From assembly GCA_003263845.1 (NCBI GenBank), contig JYJN01000149.1, forward strand, positions 85,973 to 149,972: DNA of 64,000 nucleotides. The letters run 5' to 3'. Numbering within the stretch: position 1 is the stretch's first letter; every line of letters begins with the position of its first letter. Made by a program: the position numbers and the translations under genes. The notes under the pieces are model-generated. The model was not told the origin of the DNA, ran no database searches, and saw only the letters and a program-made list of their open reading frames with translations. The DNA comes from Vibrio aestivus (GTDB lineage Bacteria; Pseudomonadota; Gammaproteobacteria; Enterobacterales; Vibrionaceae). Positions 18,792 through 28,357 of this stretch are shown piece by piece.

Positions 18792-19888
18792 TTAGGCTTT
18801 TGTTTCCAAGCACTTCAACAACCTGCCTTCCAGATCGTCGCTGATCTCTGCTGCAATCAGCTCAATCCGACTCTCCATGCAGTCATCGAGCTCGACTTCG
18901 GTCAAACCATCGGATGTTAGATTGTAACCAAAGACTCCGCTTTCAGTGATGAATACGCCTTTCAAGCGTTCAACCCGTAAGCGCGTGAGCAAGTTAATCA
19001 GGCATGTACGATCAAACACTTTGTCGGGAGAGAATCGCCAACCCACACTTTTGAAACCTTCGCCTTGATTAGTCGCGCTCAGTACGCCGTTTTCAGGCAA
19101 CGGAAGCTCTGATGCAAGCGGCTTGTCTGAATGGTGATGAGCATGGCTGTGATCGTGCTCATGCTCATGCTCATGCTCATGCTCATGCTCATGCTCATGC
19201 TCATGCTCATGCTCATGCTCATGCTCATGCTCATGAGATGGTCCCGTCGCATTGGGCTGAGTCAAACCATCAAAGACTTGATGTTCGATAATGCCTTGCT
19301 CGGTAAACAGTAACTCAACACCCTTTCGACCAACTTCTTGTACGAATGAACTCAAGCGTTCTTGATCACCAGATCGATATAAGTCTGTCTTATTGCCAAC
19401 AACAACATCAGCAATTGCGACTTGCTGAATAAACGTCTCGTGTTCGGTGTAGCGCTCATCAGTAAGCTTCCTTGCATCGACCAACGTCACCGTCTTTTGT
19501 AAAGACAGCACCTCTTGATAGTATTCTGAAGACAACGTCTCTAACACTTCTTTTGGGTGCCCTAACCCTGTAGGCTCAATAAGCAATCGATCCGGCCTTG
19601 CCTGAGTAAGAAGCTGATTTAGCGCAATTTGCATCGGCAAGCCAGCCGTACAGCACATACAACCCCCAGGTACTTCACTGATAAACACCTGTTTATCAGT
19701 GCCACTATTACCGTTAATCAAGCACCATCAATGCCGATTTCACCAAACTCGTTAACCAAGACAGCCCAGCGTTCATTAGCAGGTTTGCTTTTCATTAAGT
19801 TCAGAATTGCGGTTGTTTTCCCTGCCCCTAAAAAGCCAGTGATGATGTTAGTTGGCACACTTTGTATCTTGTCTTGATTCGTGCTCAT
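18792..19888 (-). CDS. COG0523 (CobW-like) zinc-metallochaperone GTPase with His-Glu tract (one frameshift)
   Basis: G3E-family GTPase. Walker A GFLGAGKTT (residues ~16-24), the COG0523 metal site GGCMCC (~79), NKTD (~150), then an exceptional tract of alternating His and Glu (~210-240, ending DHSHAHHH), and a CobW_C domain (~270-365). The family delivers zinc to client enzymes under limitation. The gene lies downstream of zur and a dihydroorotase paralogue, as in known Zur regulons. One T is missing near 19722 (GIDGALINGNSG expected). Repair gives 365 aa. ATG 19888 (MSTNQDK) is preferred over codons 39 bases upstream because Walker A is then at the usual distance. Confidence 0.87.
19157..19234. 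repeat. 13 tandem copies of GCTCAT encoding (His-Glu)n
   Basis: Exactly 78 bases of the perfect hexamer GCTCAT, inside the COG0523 gene, flanked by degenerate copies. The unit is six bases, so copy-number changes keep the frame and only alter the number of metal-binding His residues. Confidence 0.95.
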
Positions 19889-20021
19889 TTTAGTTTCCCA
19901 GTTAAGAGTTTCAGTTAGCACCATCAAACAGTGCCAAAGGCGTTAAACCCAAAGTGCGAGCCTGCAAGGTTGCACATTTTTTATTGTTAATCGTTATTGC
20001 AAACAAATATCGCTGTGAAAG

Positions 20022-21359
20022 CTAGCGATTAAACAGCATTCGCATGCCACTTTTAGCGTCGGCAGTCACGTTACCATCGGCATAAACTTCTGCACCATTC
20101 ACCCAAGTAGAGACAATACGCGACGTAAAAGTATGCCCTGCAAACGGTGACCACTGACAATGATAGAGAACATTTTCGTGCGTCACTGGCGTCTGCCCTT
20201 CTAGATCGACGAGCACCAGATCCGCATAGTAACCTGGATTCAAGTAACCACGCTCCTTTATAGAATAACGTATCGCAGGGTTGTGCGCGGTTTTCTCTAC
20301 CACTTGAGGCAGTGTCATTCTGCCCTGATGAACATGATCAAGCAGTGTTAGCAATGCATGCTGAACCAAAGGTAATCCCGCTGGTGCTTTATCGTAGCCC
20401 TTTACCTGCTTTTCTTCCCAAGTGTGCGGGGCGTGGTCGGTAGCGATGATATCAATTTGGCCAGTTTGAAGCGCTTGAATCAAAGCCTCGCGGTCACTCT
20501 CATATTTCACCGCAGGGTTACATTTAATCAAGTTACCTTTTTCAGCGTAATCTTTGTTGCTAAACCACAGGTGATGAACACAAGCCTCGGCGGTAATGGT
20601 TTTACCTTCAATAGGGCCCGCCTCAAACAGATCCAATTCTTTTGCCGTCGTAATGTGCAAAACGTGTAACTGACTGTTGTGCTTCTTTGCAAGCCCCACA
20701 GCAAACGAAGAAGAGGCATAACAAGCTTCATCGTCGCGAACTATGGGGTGATCTTCTATCGATAGCTCCGATTTCGTCGCCAACAACTTTTCACGATTTT
20801 TATCAATCACAGGGCCGCTTTCACAATGCGTCACAATTAGAACTGGTGAATCCTTGAAAATCTCATCCAGCGCTTTAGGGTCTTCCACCAGAAGGTTACC
20901 GGTTGAAGCGCCCATAAACACTTTCACACCACAGTGTTTAGTTGGGTCGAGCTTTCTAATCTCTTCGGTGTTCGCTTCTGTTGCACCCAAGTAAAAAGAG
21001 TAATTCGCCACAGAGCTATTCGACGCGATATCAAACTTGTTCTCAAGCGCCTCAATGGTTGTTGTCGAAGGATTAACATTAGGCATTTCCATAAAGCTCG
21101 TAATGCCACCCGCCACTGCGGCTCTCGATTCTGAGGAAATGGTGCCTTTATGGGTTAACCCTGGCTCACGGAAGTGAACCTGATCATCAATCATGCCTGG
21201 TAGCAGATGCAAACCTGTCGCATCAACAACGCGCTCGCCTTCTTTTGGCGTTAGACTTGCGGCTATTTCAGCGATACGCTGGCCTTCAATACGGACATCT
21301 TGCTGAGTGACAGCACCTTTATTCACCACGTAGGCGTTTTTAATCAATGTGAATGACAT
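20022..21359 (-). CDS. Dihydroorotase paralogue (PyrC2-type amidohydrolase)
   Basis: A 445-aa cyclic amidohydrolase of the dihydroorotase/allantoinase group (COG0044). Metal-site motifs are DDQVHFREPG (residues ~58-67), GVKVFMGASTGN (the carbamylated-Lys position), VTHCES, HVLHITT and IATDHAPH. The first motif normally reads DxHVH: here the first His ligand is Gln, as I recall for one dihydroorotase subgroup. It lies between zur and the COG0523 GTPase on the same strand. Dihydroorotase paralogues in Zur regulons are thought to back up zinc-dependent PyrC when zinc is scarce, and that role fits here. Allantoinase activity is an alternative. Confidence 0.83.
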   Translation of the reverse strand: MSFTLIKNAYVVNKGAVTQQDVRIEGQRIAEIAASLTPKEGERVVDATGLHLLPGMIDDQVHFREPGLTHKGTISSESRAAVAGGITSFMEMPNVNPSTTTIEALENKFDIASNSSVANYSFYLGATEANTEEIRKLDPTKHCGVKVFMGASTGNLLVEDPKALDEIFKDSPVLIVTHCESGPVIDKNREKLLATKSELSIEDHPIVRDDEACYASSSFAVGLAKKHNSQLHVLHITTAKELDLFEAGPIEGKTITAEACVHHLWFSNKDYAEKGNLIKCNPAVKYESDREALIQALQTGQIDIIATDHAPHTWEEKQVKGYDKAPAGLPLVQHALLTLLDHVHQGRMTLPQVVEKTAHNPAIRYSIKERGYLNPGYYADLVLVDLEGQTPVTHENVLYHCQWSPFAGHTFTSRIVSTWVNGAEVYADGNVTADAKSGMRMLFNR

Positions 21360-21439
21360 CGTGTCTCTATAAGTCCTTCTATTAACTTGAGTATTTTCTT
21401 AGGGATAAGCAAGCCAAGCTTGTGTGAATGATCAGCTAG

Positions 21440-21928
21440 CTATACTGGCATCTGCTTTAAACAGTCATCACAAATGCAATTGATTTCGAGCTGAGGCTGC
21501 ATAACAGTAAAACCATTTTTTCGCGCTTGGTTCTTTAAATCTAAAATAAGGGAGGATTCGAGCGGTTGCTCACTGATCTTGTTACATTCAGAACAGATGA
21601 GGAACTGAGGGGCTTTATGTTCGTGGTCACACTCAATATGCTCACAAACAATGTACTTATGGGATGAGTTCAGCTTATGGACAAGGCTGAGCGACTCTAG
21701 AAACTCTAAAGAGCGGTATACCGACATCGCTTGGAGCTTCTTTTCGCAGTTTTCCTTTGCATAATCGACAAGCTCATACGCAGAAAGCGGCTTCTTTGCG
21801 TGGAGCAAGGTGTAAAGGACGTTACGCCTAGTCGCCGTTAACGTTTTACCTTTCTCCTTTAACTTCTTTTTCACCTTTTCCAGAAGCTCTTCAAAACACG
21901 TTTCCTTCGTATTCATATTGCCGCTCAT
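21440..21928 (-). CDS. zur: Zur, zinc uptake regulator (Fur family)
   Basis: A 162-aa Fur-family repressor with an N-terminal winged HTH (TATRRNVLYTLLHAKKPLSA, then MSVYRSLEFL) and a C-terminal metal-binding domain. The structural zinc Cys pairs are CSEC and CICDDC near the end, and regulatory ligands lie in the CEHIECDHEH stretch. The sequence and the zinc-related neighbours identify Zur rather than Fur. Its own promoter carries a perfect Zur-type box 20-35 bases upstream, implying autoregulation of a zur-dihydroorotase-COG0523 operon. Start could be ATG 21928 or the internal ATG 12 bases later. Confidence 0.92.
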   Translation of the reverse strand: MSGNMNTKETCFEELLEKVKKKLKEKGKTLTATRRNVLYTLLHAKKPLSAYELVDYAKENCEKKLQAMSVYRSLEFLESLSLVHKLNSSHKYIVCEHIECDHEHKAPQFLICSECNKISEQPLESSLILDLKNQARKNGFTVMQPQLEINCICDDCLKQMPV

Positions 21929-21947
21929 TAACTCAAATTCAATTTTG

Positions 21948-21963
21948 TTATGTTATAACATAA
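21948..21963. promoter_or_regulatory. zur box: Zur box candidate upstream of zur
   Basis: The same perfect palindrome, TTATGTTATAACATAA, as at 17702, including the preceding TTTTG and following T. It is placed where bound Zur would block transcription of zur and the two genes behind it. Confidence 0.88.
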
Positions 21964-22048
21964 TGCCTAGTATTACCAACGATCGAAGTGGCAAAGCCAA
22001 TGGGGCAAAGACTTGAAGAGATGGCTGATTGAAATTTCTGAGGAGATA

Positions 22049-22102
22049 AAACGAGAAAACCCTAGCATTTCTGCTAGGGTTTTGAATGTGGCGGGAGTGA
22101 GA
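22049..22102. repeat. Left flanking direct repeat of the island (attL-like)
   Basis: A ~54-base segment matching 44708-44762: 46 aligned bases with two differences, one gapped base, then eight more matches. It copies the tRNA-Ser terminator and the last ~14 bases of the tRNA 3' end. The two differences are a compensating pair in the terminator stem (CCTAGCA/TGCTAGG versus CCCAGCA/TGCTGGG), so the hairpin is kept. No complete tRNA is present here. The hairpin (22057-22083) can also terminate the leftward PLD operon. Confidence 0.75.
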
Positions 22103-22196
22103 CCGCACACCTGAGCAAATAAACCATTGAAATTTATAACAAACAAAAAAATTACAACAGATAAGTATTACCATAGGTATTACCTAGGGAGCTGTC

Positions 22197-23557
22197 TTAA
22201 ATATACACCTTAACTGGATAACCTAAAGCTCTTAATGCTTTGTTGGTTCTACCATTTCGCGGAGGAGTGTGCTCTGGCATGGCCCAACCAGCAACTTCAG
22301 CAATAGAGTTAATACCGTAATGAGGCATTTTGTATTCTGGTAATTTACCTGCCATATAGATACGTTCCCATACGGTTTCAGGTTTTCCGCCATAAAGTAC
22401 AAACTCGAGCAATTCGGTGATGGTTTGACCTTTGCCGTTTCGAAGTGAAAACATTAGCTTTGCGTACAATGGAATCCGCTCTTCTCTAGTTAGCGTAGTA
22501 ACATCCCCACGCCCTAACGTAGATGTTGGAATTTTAATCACATGGTCTTTTGTTGCATGAGTAGCAGAACATACCGAACAAAAGTCACTACTACTTAATT
22601 GGCTAATATTTTCCTTCGACAGCAAGCGTCTAATCGTTGGTGCGGACTCATAAAACGTAAAGTCTTCATTTGAAGGTGGCATTTTCTGATTTTGCCACCA
22701 AACTAATTGTTCTTTTAGCGCTGCATTAGGGTTTGTACTATTTCTCTTATTAAAATCATCAAATGGATAGGTGCCATCGGGCTGGCGAACTTGATTATAG
22801 TAATATGCATGTAAAAACTGATCGACTTGCCACAACGCTGGTATATCTTCGCTTACCCAACCCGGCCGGTAATCATCAATCACCTCCGCAATACCATGAA
22901 TGTAACTTAAAGTACTATGCCACTCTTGGCTAAATCGCTGCTTATGCTTATCCGCAGCTTTAGTATCATCCTTATAGCTTATGCCTTGCCATTCAGGTAC
23001 GAGTCTAGACTTACCATTAAGCTCAGCTTGATGCTTAGCTTTTAAACGCGCCAATTCAACTTGCTCATCAATTATCGTCTGACTAAGTGGAATAGTGACA
23101 TCAAGAGATTCAAGCTCACTAAAAAACGCTTCTAACTGTTGCTCAAACCCACTTTCTTGAATTTCAACATCCGTTAAAAATACACCAGCTTCTATATTTG
23201 AATACCATGCTCTGTTAGTTAAGTTGGCCGAGCTATGTATGCTCCCCACCCTTGCCACCAGATCACTTTAGCATGAAGCATATCAGGGATTAGCTTACAG
23301 AATAAGTTATCCCGCTCATGCCGTAATAATGTTTTAAGAAGACTTGGCGTAACAGGCACAGTCTGATCGTAGCGCATCCAAATATCTAAACGGTACTTAT
23401 TTTCAACGCAGTTAGAAATTAGCAGAGGTGTGTTGCCCTGATCACTGCCATAAGCAATTGCAGCAAACACACCATCAACTTCAGTTCCTTTGGGAGGCAA
23501 GCAGCTTGATAAAAACTGCTTGTTTATTCCATTAGCTATCAATTGCATCTTGATCAA
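22197..23557 (-). CDS. Phospholipase D-family nuclease-like protein (one frameshift)
   Basis: Last gene of the second island operon. In the repaired protein (453 aa) a PLD motif reads HAKVIWW...GSANLTNRAW near residues ~95-115 (HxK with a GSxN loop). PLD-fold proteins in defence islands act as nucleases (e.g. DrmC of DISARM). A C-terminal half of ~300 residues carries a Cys/His pair (CSVCSATHATKDH), possibly zinc-binding. Only one HKD-type motif is evident, so it may work as a dimer. One G is missing near 23231, which splits the motif itself. The start overlaps the upstream helicase-nuclease gene by 26 bases (or 17 if ATG 23548), implying translational coupling. Confidence 0.78.
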
Positions 23558-26500
23558 TCAATACCTTATTAAATAGCTTCTCAATATAGCCAGTAGGATC
23601 ATCATATTGAAACAACACATTCCTCGAAGCAAATTCATCAACACCAGTCAATTTCTCATTCCACCAGCGAACTTTACTTAGAGGCGTATTTGCCACAATA
23701 AATGAATGCATCTCAACTTTATCAGAATGCTTTAAACCATCAGACCGCATTTTCCCTTCTAGGTCTTTAATCGTTTCAAAGAACTGCAATTTAGGATCGT
23801 TGATGCCTTCACAACGAAGGATACCTTTAGGGTCAACAAAAACTATATGCTGTTTATCACCATCAATGATCCACAATATGAAATCTGGATAAAAGTTACC
23901 TGCTTCAAAGAAGCCAACACCTCTACCGCGAGACTGATTTCTCAGGAGATAGATTTCACGCCCCTCTAGAATCGATGGTGAACACTGATAAAAAGATCTC
24001 AAATCAGAAACGAAATCAAATTCGCCTTGATTTAAATGTGTCGGTGTGATTTTAAACAAATCACTGTCAACGCCGCTTTTAAGATGAAGCATCGGTGAGT
24101 ACAAATGATTTGCAAAAAAAACTGCATCGCCTTTACCTGCAATATTAAAATCAGTCACAGTACCATTTCTAATATGCTCCTGAAGCTCTCCGACTCTCTG
24201 CAAGATTAATTTTTCCGATTGCTCGATAACCAACTTATACTCTTCAAAAAAGTTCGGGTCTGATGGGTCGAGCTCGGCAAACTTTCTAAATGGCGCTTCA
24301 TAAGCATCTTGTTCGCTTTTGTAAAAACGATCGCAGTACTTTTTAAGCAGTGCAACCGCTAGTTCCTGCCATTCAAAAACACGATCAAACCGGTCAAAGC
24401 CCATTCGTTCTTTTGGTATATAAAGCGTGTACCAAGAACTATCTTCTAGTGTCAGGCGAATAGCTTCTCGGCTTAGGTTTAAGTTATACCAGTTCCGCTC
24501 TGCTTTCATTTGCTGCAATGACTTATAAACGGCATCTAAGTCTATAAATGCAAGGTGTTTAGCTGTTAATGAACATCTATCTAAATCTGTATCGTGACGT
24601 GTTACACGAACACCTGAGCTTGACTTAGAAGCTACTCGTGGGTACCAATCAAGTGTCACGTCTGGTAGTTTTCGCTCATTAGCAACAAAGTCCGGTGGCG
24701 CAAGCAGTGTCGTCTTTTTGTCTTTTTTAAAGTTAATATTGTCAGGCACTTTAACTGTAATTAGAGGTGTTTTAGGTAACTTAACCTTTACAGGAATGAT
24801 CTTTGTTTCAAAATCATCTGGCTTCTTAATCCCTTCACCTTCAAGGAATTGATCGAACTGAGCCATATAGTCGGCTTTCACACCAAAAACGTTCAACGTT
24901 TCTAAAACAGGTAAGTATTCATCTTTAGCTATCCAAGTTAGTTCCTGATCCTTAGTCGACCAGTGAATGGCTTTGCTTCTTTTTAAAGAATGCTCAAAAC
25001 CACGCAGTCGAACACCACGTCCGAATAACTGAATAATCTCAGAACCTTCACTTTTCCCCACATGCATTAAGCCTAAGGTTGAAACACGATAGCTGTTCCA
25101 GCCTTCAGAGAATCGCTTTGAGCCAATCAACAAATTTATGGTCGAGTCATTTTTGTTAATCGACTTAAAAATAGATGAGTTGAAACTTTTCTCACTAACA
25201 GCGAGTTCTTCATGTGCTTCACAAAGCTCTGCAACTTTTTTAGCGTCACCCACATTGACAACGCCAAAGTTTTCTTCACTTCCACCTAATCGCAATGCCA
25301 GTTCGCTATCGCCACCTTTCAAGTAATCCACATGCAGTAAACCACCAGAAGGTGAATTGAATAAGTTGGTTAAGATGTCTTTAAACAAAGCAGTCCCATC
25401 ATCTCTCGTTTCAACCAGATAGTTGAAGGACTCTGCAAAAATATCCTTTCCTTTTTTATTCAACAAACTCGTGTTGCCGCTCAGGAGTTTGTTCAAGCTC
25501 TCGATACTTTTATCTTTTTCTCTAACAAACTCAGCAAGAAAAAGAAGGATATCAACAACATCTGAGACTTCTCTTCCTTTTTCTTTTCTCACGGCAGTCA
25601 CTTTGCTACCAACAAATACCCATAATGGCTTATCGATCGCGAAAGCTTTGTATTTAGCTCCTCGTTCTCTAAACACTCTATTTTGTTGGTAAAAGGATAA
25701 TAAACAAGCCGTTAAGTAAAGCTGTCGATTCTCTTGCTCTGCATGTGTTTCAACATCTGAATCAAGATTTAATATTTGGTAATCTTTACCAAAACCATCA
25801 GCATGAAAATACCGGTAAGAATAATCAAAAAGAATGTTCTTCGCATACTCTTCTGCCAATGCAGCTTTGCTACTTACCGCTTGGCCTAAAGTTGCCGAAT
25901 ACTCAAACGTAAAGCCGTCTTTTGCTAAACGACTTCTCATTTCTGACCAAACATCACCTTTTGCACCACGGTGACCTTCATCAATAAGTACCAAGTTGTT
26001 TTGCTCAAACTGATCAACTGAAACCGTTTTTTTCTTGCCTTCTTCTCTCAGCTTATTCATGTCAATGACATCAATGATATCAGCAGAGTACATATCACTG
26101 TTGTTCTTAACTTTTGAAAACTCGGCAGCTGCAATATTAGAGATACGGAATTCATCTAAATGCTGGTGAGTTAGGCCTTCATTAGGAGTAAGCACTACAA
26201 CACGATTCAATTCATGCTCTTTACGGTACTTCTTAACATAGTGCAAATACTGCTGCATGTTGATATGCATCAGAAGCGTTTTACCACTTCCTGTCGCATT
26301 CCAGAAAGCAAGTTTATTTAAGTCTGTAAACTCATAAGGCTTAATAAGGTCTTTTTTCTTTTCACCCCATTCGCTTAATGCACTATTAAACCTATCTACG
26401 TGAAAATTCAGGTCGCTAAGTAAGTCTTTAGGTGACTTAAAGTATTGATCTAGATATAGTTCAGTAAACAATAGAGTTAGGTACTGAAAGTACTTCCACT

Positions 26501-26789
26501 GAATATTTGTTGTACGCTTCTCATTGATTTGTGCCGTATGACGCTGAATATTTTCATCATACTCGAGCAGCATTTCTGGAGAAATAGAACTACTTTCACT
26601 TAGAAGTTTAACTAATTCACCGTAATATCTTGAGCTACCATCTTCTTCGAGGCCTTCTAGTGACTCGTCGACTAGCGATTTAGTGGCTTCTCTAAATGGA
26701 TCAATGTCCAAATCATAAACATCGACACCAAAGAGATGCAAAAAATAACGATTTAGCACTAAGCGATGTGGGAATGGTACATTTGCCAT
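23532..26789 (-). CDS. Type III restriction-like helicase-nuclease (Res-like)
   Basis: A 1085-aa SF2 helicase with a nuclease end. Walker A is FWNATGSGKTLLMHI (~170), motif II VLIDEGHRGAKG (~270), and motif VI QLFGRGVRLRGFEHS (~600), as in type III Res subunits. A PD-(D/E)xK-type site near residue ~985 reads YPDFILWI then IVFVDPKG. Res subunits translocate DNA and cut when paired with a Mod methyltransferase. A Mod-like gene is two genes upstream, with an ATPase gene between. The start ATG overlaps the stop of the ATPase gene (TAATG), so the two are coupled. The gene is intact, which argues the operon is functional. Confidence 0.85.
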   Translation of the reverse strand: MANVPFPHRLVLNRYFLHLFGVDVYDLDIDPFREATKSLVDESLEGLEEDGSSRYYGELVKLLSESSSISPEMLLEYDENIQRHTAQINEKRTTNIQWKYFQYLTLLFTELYLDQYFKSPKDLLSDLNFHVDRFNSALSEWGEKKKDLIKPYEFTDLNKLAFWNATGSGKTLLMHINMQQYLHYVKKYRKEHELNRVVVLTPNEGLTHQHLDEFRISNIAAAEFSKVKNNSDMYSADIIDVIDMNKLREEGKKKTVSVDQFEQNNLVLIDEGHRGAKGDVWSEMRSRLAKDGFTFEYSATLGQAVSSKAALAEEYAKNILFDYSYRYFHADGFGKDYQILNLDSDVETHAEQENRQLYLTACLLSFYQQNRVFRERGAKYKAFAIDKPLWVFVGSKVTAVRKEKGREVSDVVDILLFLAEFVREKDKSIESLNKLLSGNTSLLNKKGKDIFAESFNYLVETRDDGTALFKDILTNLFNSPSGGLLHVDYLKGGDSELALRLGGSEENFGVVNVGDAKKVAELCEAHEELAVSEKSFNSSIFKSINKNDSTINLLIGSKRFSEGWNSYRVSTLGLMHVGKSEGSEIIQLFGRGVRLRGFEHSLKRSKAIHWSTKDQELTWIAKDEYLPVLETLNVFGVKADYMAQFDQFLEGEGIKKPDDFETKIIPVKVKLPKTPLITVKVPDNINFKKDKKTTLLAPPDFVANERKLPDVTLDWYPRVASKSSSGVRVTRHDTDLDRCSLTAKHLAFIDLDAVYKSLQQMKAERNWYNLNLSREAIRLTLEDSSWYTLYIPKERMGFDRFDRVFEWQELAVALLKKYCDRFYKSEQDAYEAPFRKFAELDPSDPNFFEEYKLVIEQSEKLILQRVGELQEHIRNGTVTDFNIAGKGDAVFFANHLYSPMLHLKSGVDSDLFKITPTHLNQGEFDFVSDLRSFYQCSPSILEGREIYLLRNQSRGRGVGFFEAGNFYPDFILWIIDGDKQHIVFVDPKGILRCEGINDPKLQFFETIKDLEGKMRSDGLKHSDKVEMHSFIVANTPLSKVRWWNEKLTGVDEFASRNVLFQYDDPTGYIEKLFNKVLIDQDAIDS

Positions 26790-28342
26790 TATTCTACAGC
26801 CTCTTGTTCTTCAGCATGGGTTTGAACACCAATATTTACTGCAGCTTGGTTTAGCCTCTCTACGAATGGAGCTACATAATTAATCCAAGCCTCACAACCA
26901 CATGCTTCCTGTATTAGTTGATTCTCATAATCACTATGTCGTTCAAGACCTTTGTGTATAGCTCTTTGATAAATAAACTGCTTAGGCGTCAAAGCGGGGA
27001 TTTGCTGAGTCATCCACCTCAGATCATCCACTAACCACTGTCTGGCAGTCCCACTATTAACGAGAGCTTGGCACATTCCAATTAAAACAGCTTCTGGACA
27101 ATTGTTATCTGGTGCATCCAAATCAACAACAAGTCCAAGAGCATTTTGTTTCCACTCTTCAACCGCTCTCCCATTTCCAGTTACTACTGAATTTATTCGG
27201 TCCTGCTTAGCTTGATGAGTCAAAATGTCATCACCATCAGTTACAACCAAAGTTCGGTCCAGCTTGTCTCCAGAGATGGCAATGGCTCCGGCAACTGAAT
27301 ACGCATTTTGTACAGAACCAAATGTCTTGATATCAATAAACTGCATATGACCACACTCTTGTGCGATATGAGTAATTATTCTTTTCGCTAATCCGTCTTC
27401 AACCCAAACTTTGATTTGTCTTAAAGACAGCAGATCTCCATTAACACTATGAATAAACTGCGGGTCGAATGCATTGTGTTTCACAATTTCTTTTGAATCA
27501 GGTTGCTCATATAGTGAAACGATACTGATATCATCAAAAAACTCTTGTATACCCAACCAATGAGTTGTAAATACAATTTGAAGCTGTCGCTGAGGATCGC
27601 AAGCTTGTTCAATCAAGAAGCTCATTAATGATCGTATCGCCGATTCATGTAATGAAACTTCTAGCTCTTCGATAAGAATCAATGAACCTCTGGGAGCTTT
27701 AATTACCTCGCTAATGATGTGAATGATTTTCTGCTCACCTGCCCCCATAAAGTGCGATGGGTACTCTAACTCCTGCCCGTCAGACCCAATCGTTTTGGCA
27801 TAAAAAAAACTCTTTAGACCAGAATACTTCTGAGCCAAACCCGCATCAGCATAATTTTTGTGCAATGCAGCGCTGACCTTTTCAATAAGTAGACGATTTT
27901 TTGCAGCTCTTGTAATTAAAGGGGCTTTAGTAAATCCCGACAGTTCGCGTTCCCGTTCTTTCTCTTGGTCCGGTGCGCAGTCTGTAATAGAAATATACTT
28001 GACATACCTTGTCGTTCTATTTTGTGGTCTAGGCGACCAATTCCCGAGGACGTTACTGTAGTTTTTTGTTCCATTATTTTGCTCATAGAGCTCAACAGAA
28101 AATGATGAGTCAGACCAATTATTCCCTACGTATGGTTTAAAAAACTCTTGATAACCGTATGTAACATGTTCTATTCGTAGCTGAGGGTCTCGACGATACA
28201 CACAGGCCAAAGCTTGTAATAGTGTTGTTTTACCTGTGCCATTAGCCCCCATAATTGCAGTGACACCAGCCTCTGCAAAGTCTACGGTAATGTTTTGAAG
28301 GCGCTGTAAGTTCTCAACCGTAATTGATTTAATCGCTGTCAT
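26789..28342 (-). CDS. AAA/ABC-type ATPase with TOPRIM-like C-terminus (OLD-like)
   Basis: A 517-aa protein. Walker A is IMGANGTGKTTLLQAL (residues ~32-47), the ABC signature region MGAGEQKI (~200), and Walker B LILIEELEVSLHE (~228) with a downstream FTTHWLG switch His. These mark SMC/Rad50-type AAA_15/21 ATPases. After ~315, VEDGLAKRI and VVTDGDD are spaced like the catalytic Glu and DxD of a TOPRIM domain, as in OLD nucleases and the GajA subunit of Gabija. The TOPRIM part is weaker evidence. It sits between methyltransferase and Res-like genes. Likely role: ATP-dependent sensing or regulation of the nuclease components. Confidence 0.75.
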   Translation of the reverse strand: MTAIKSITVENLQRLQNITVDFAEAGVTAIMGANGTGKTTLLQALACVYRRDPQLRIEHVTYGYQEFFKPYVGNNWSDSSFSVELYEQNNGTKNYSNVLGNWSPRPQNRTTRYVKYISITDCAPDQEKERERELSGFTKAPLITRAAKNRLLIEKVSAALHKNYADAGLAQKYSGLKSFFYAKTIGSDGQELEYPSHFMGAGEQKIIHIISEVIKAPRGSLILIEELEVSLHESAIRSLMSFLIEQACDPQRQLQIVFTTHWLGIQEFFDDISIVSLYEQPDSKEIVKHNAFDPQFIHSVNGDLLSLRQIKVWVEDGLAKRIITHIAQECGHMQFIDIKTFGSVQNAYSVAGAIAISGDKLDRTLVVTDGDDILTHQAKQDRINSVVTGNGRAVEEWKQNALGLVVDLDAPDNNCPEAVLIGMCQALVNSGTARQWLVDDLRWMTQQIPALTPKQFIYQRAIHKGLERHSDYENQLIQEACGCEAWINYVAPFVERLNQAAVNIGVQTHAEEQEAVE

Positions 28343-28357
28343 TTTCTTTACATGCCC

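Noticed and set aside
19157..19234. CRISPR-like array of short repeats
   Set aside because: The repeats are contiguous hexamers without spacers and lie in frame in a coding sequence.
22088..22180. A second tRNA gene at the left repeat
   Set aside because: Only ~14 bases of tRNA 3' end are present. The following sequence cannot fold into the T arm or anticodon arm.
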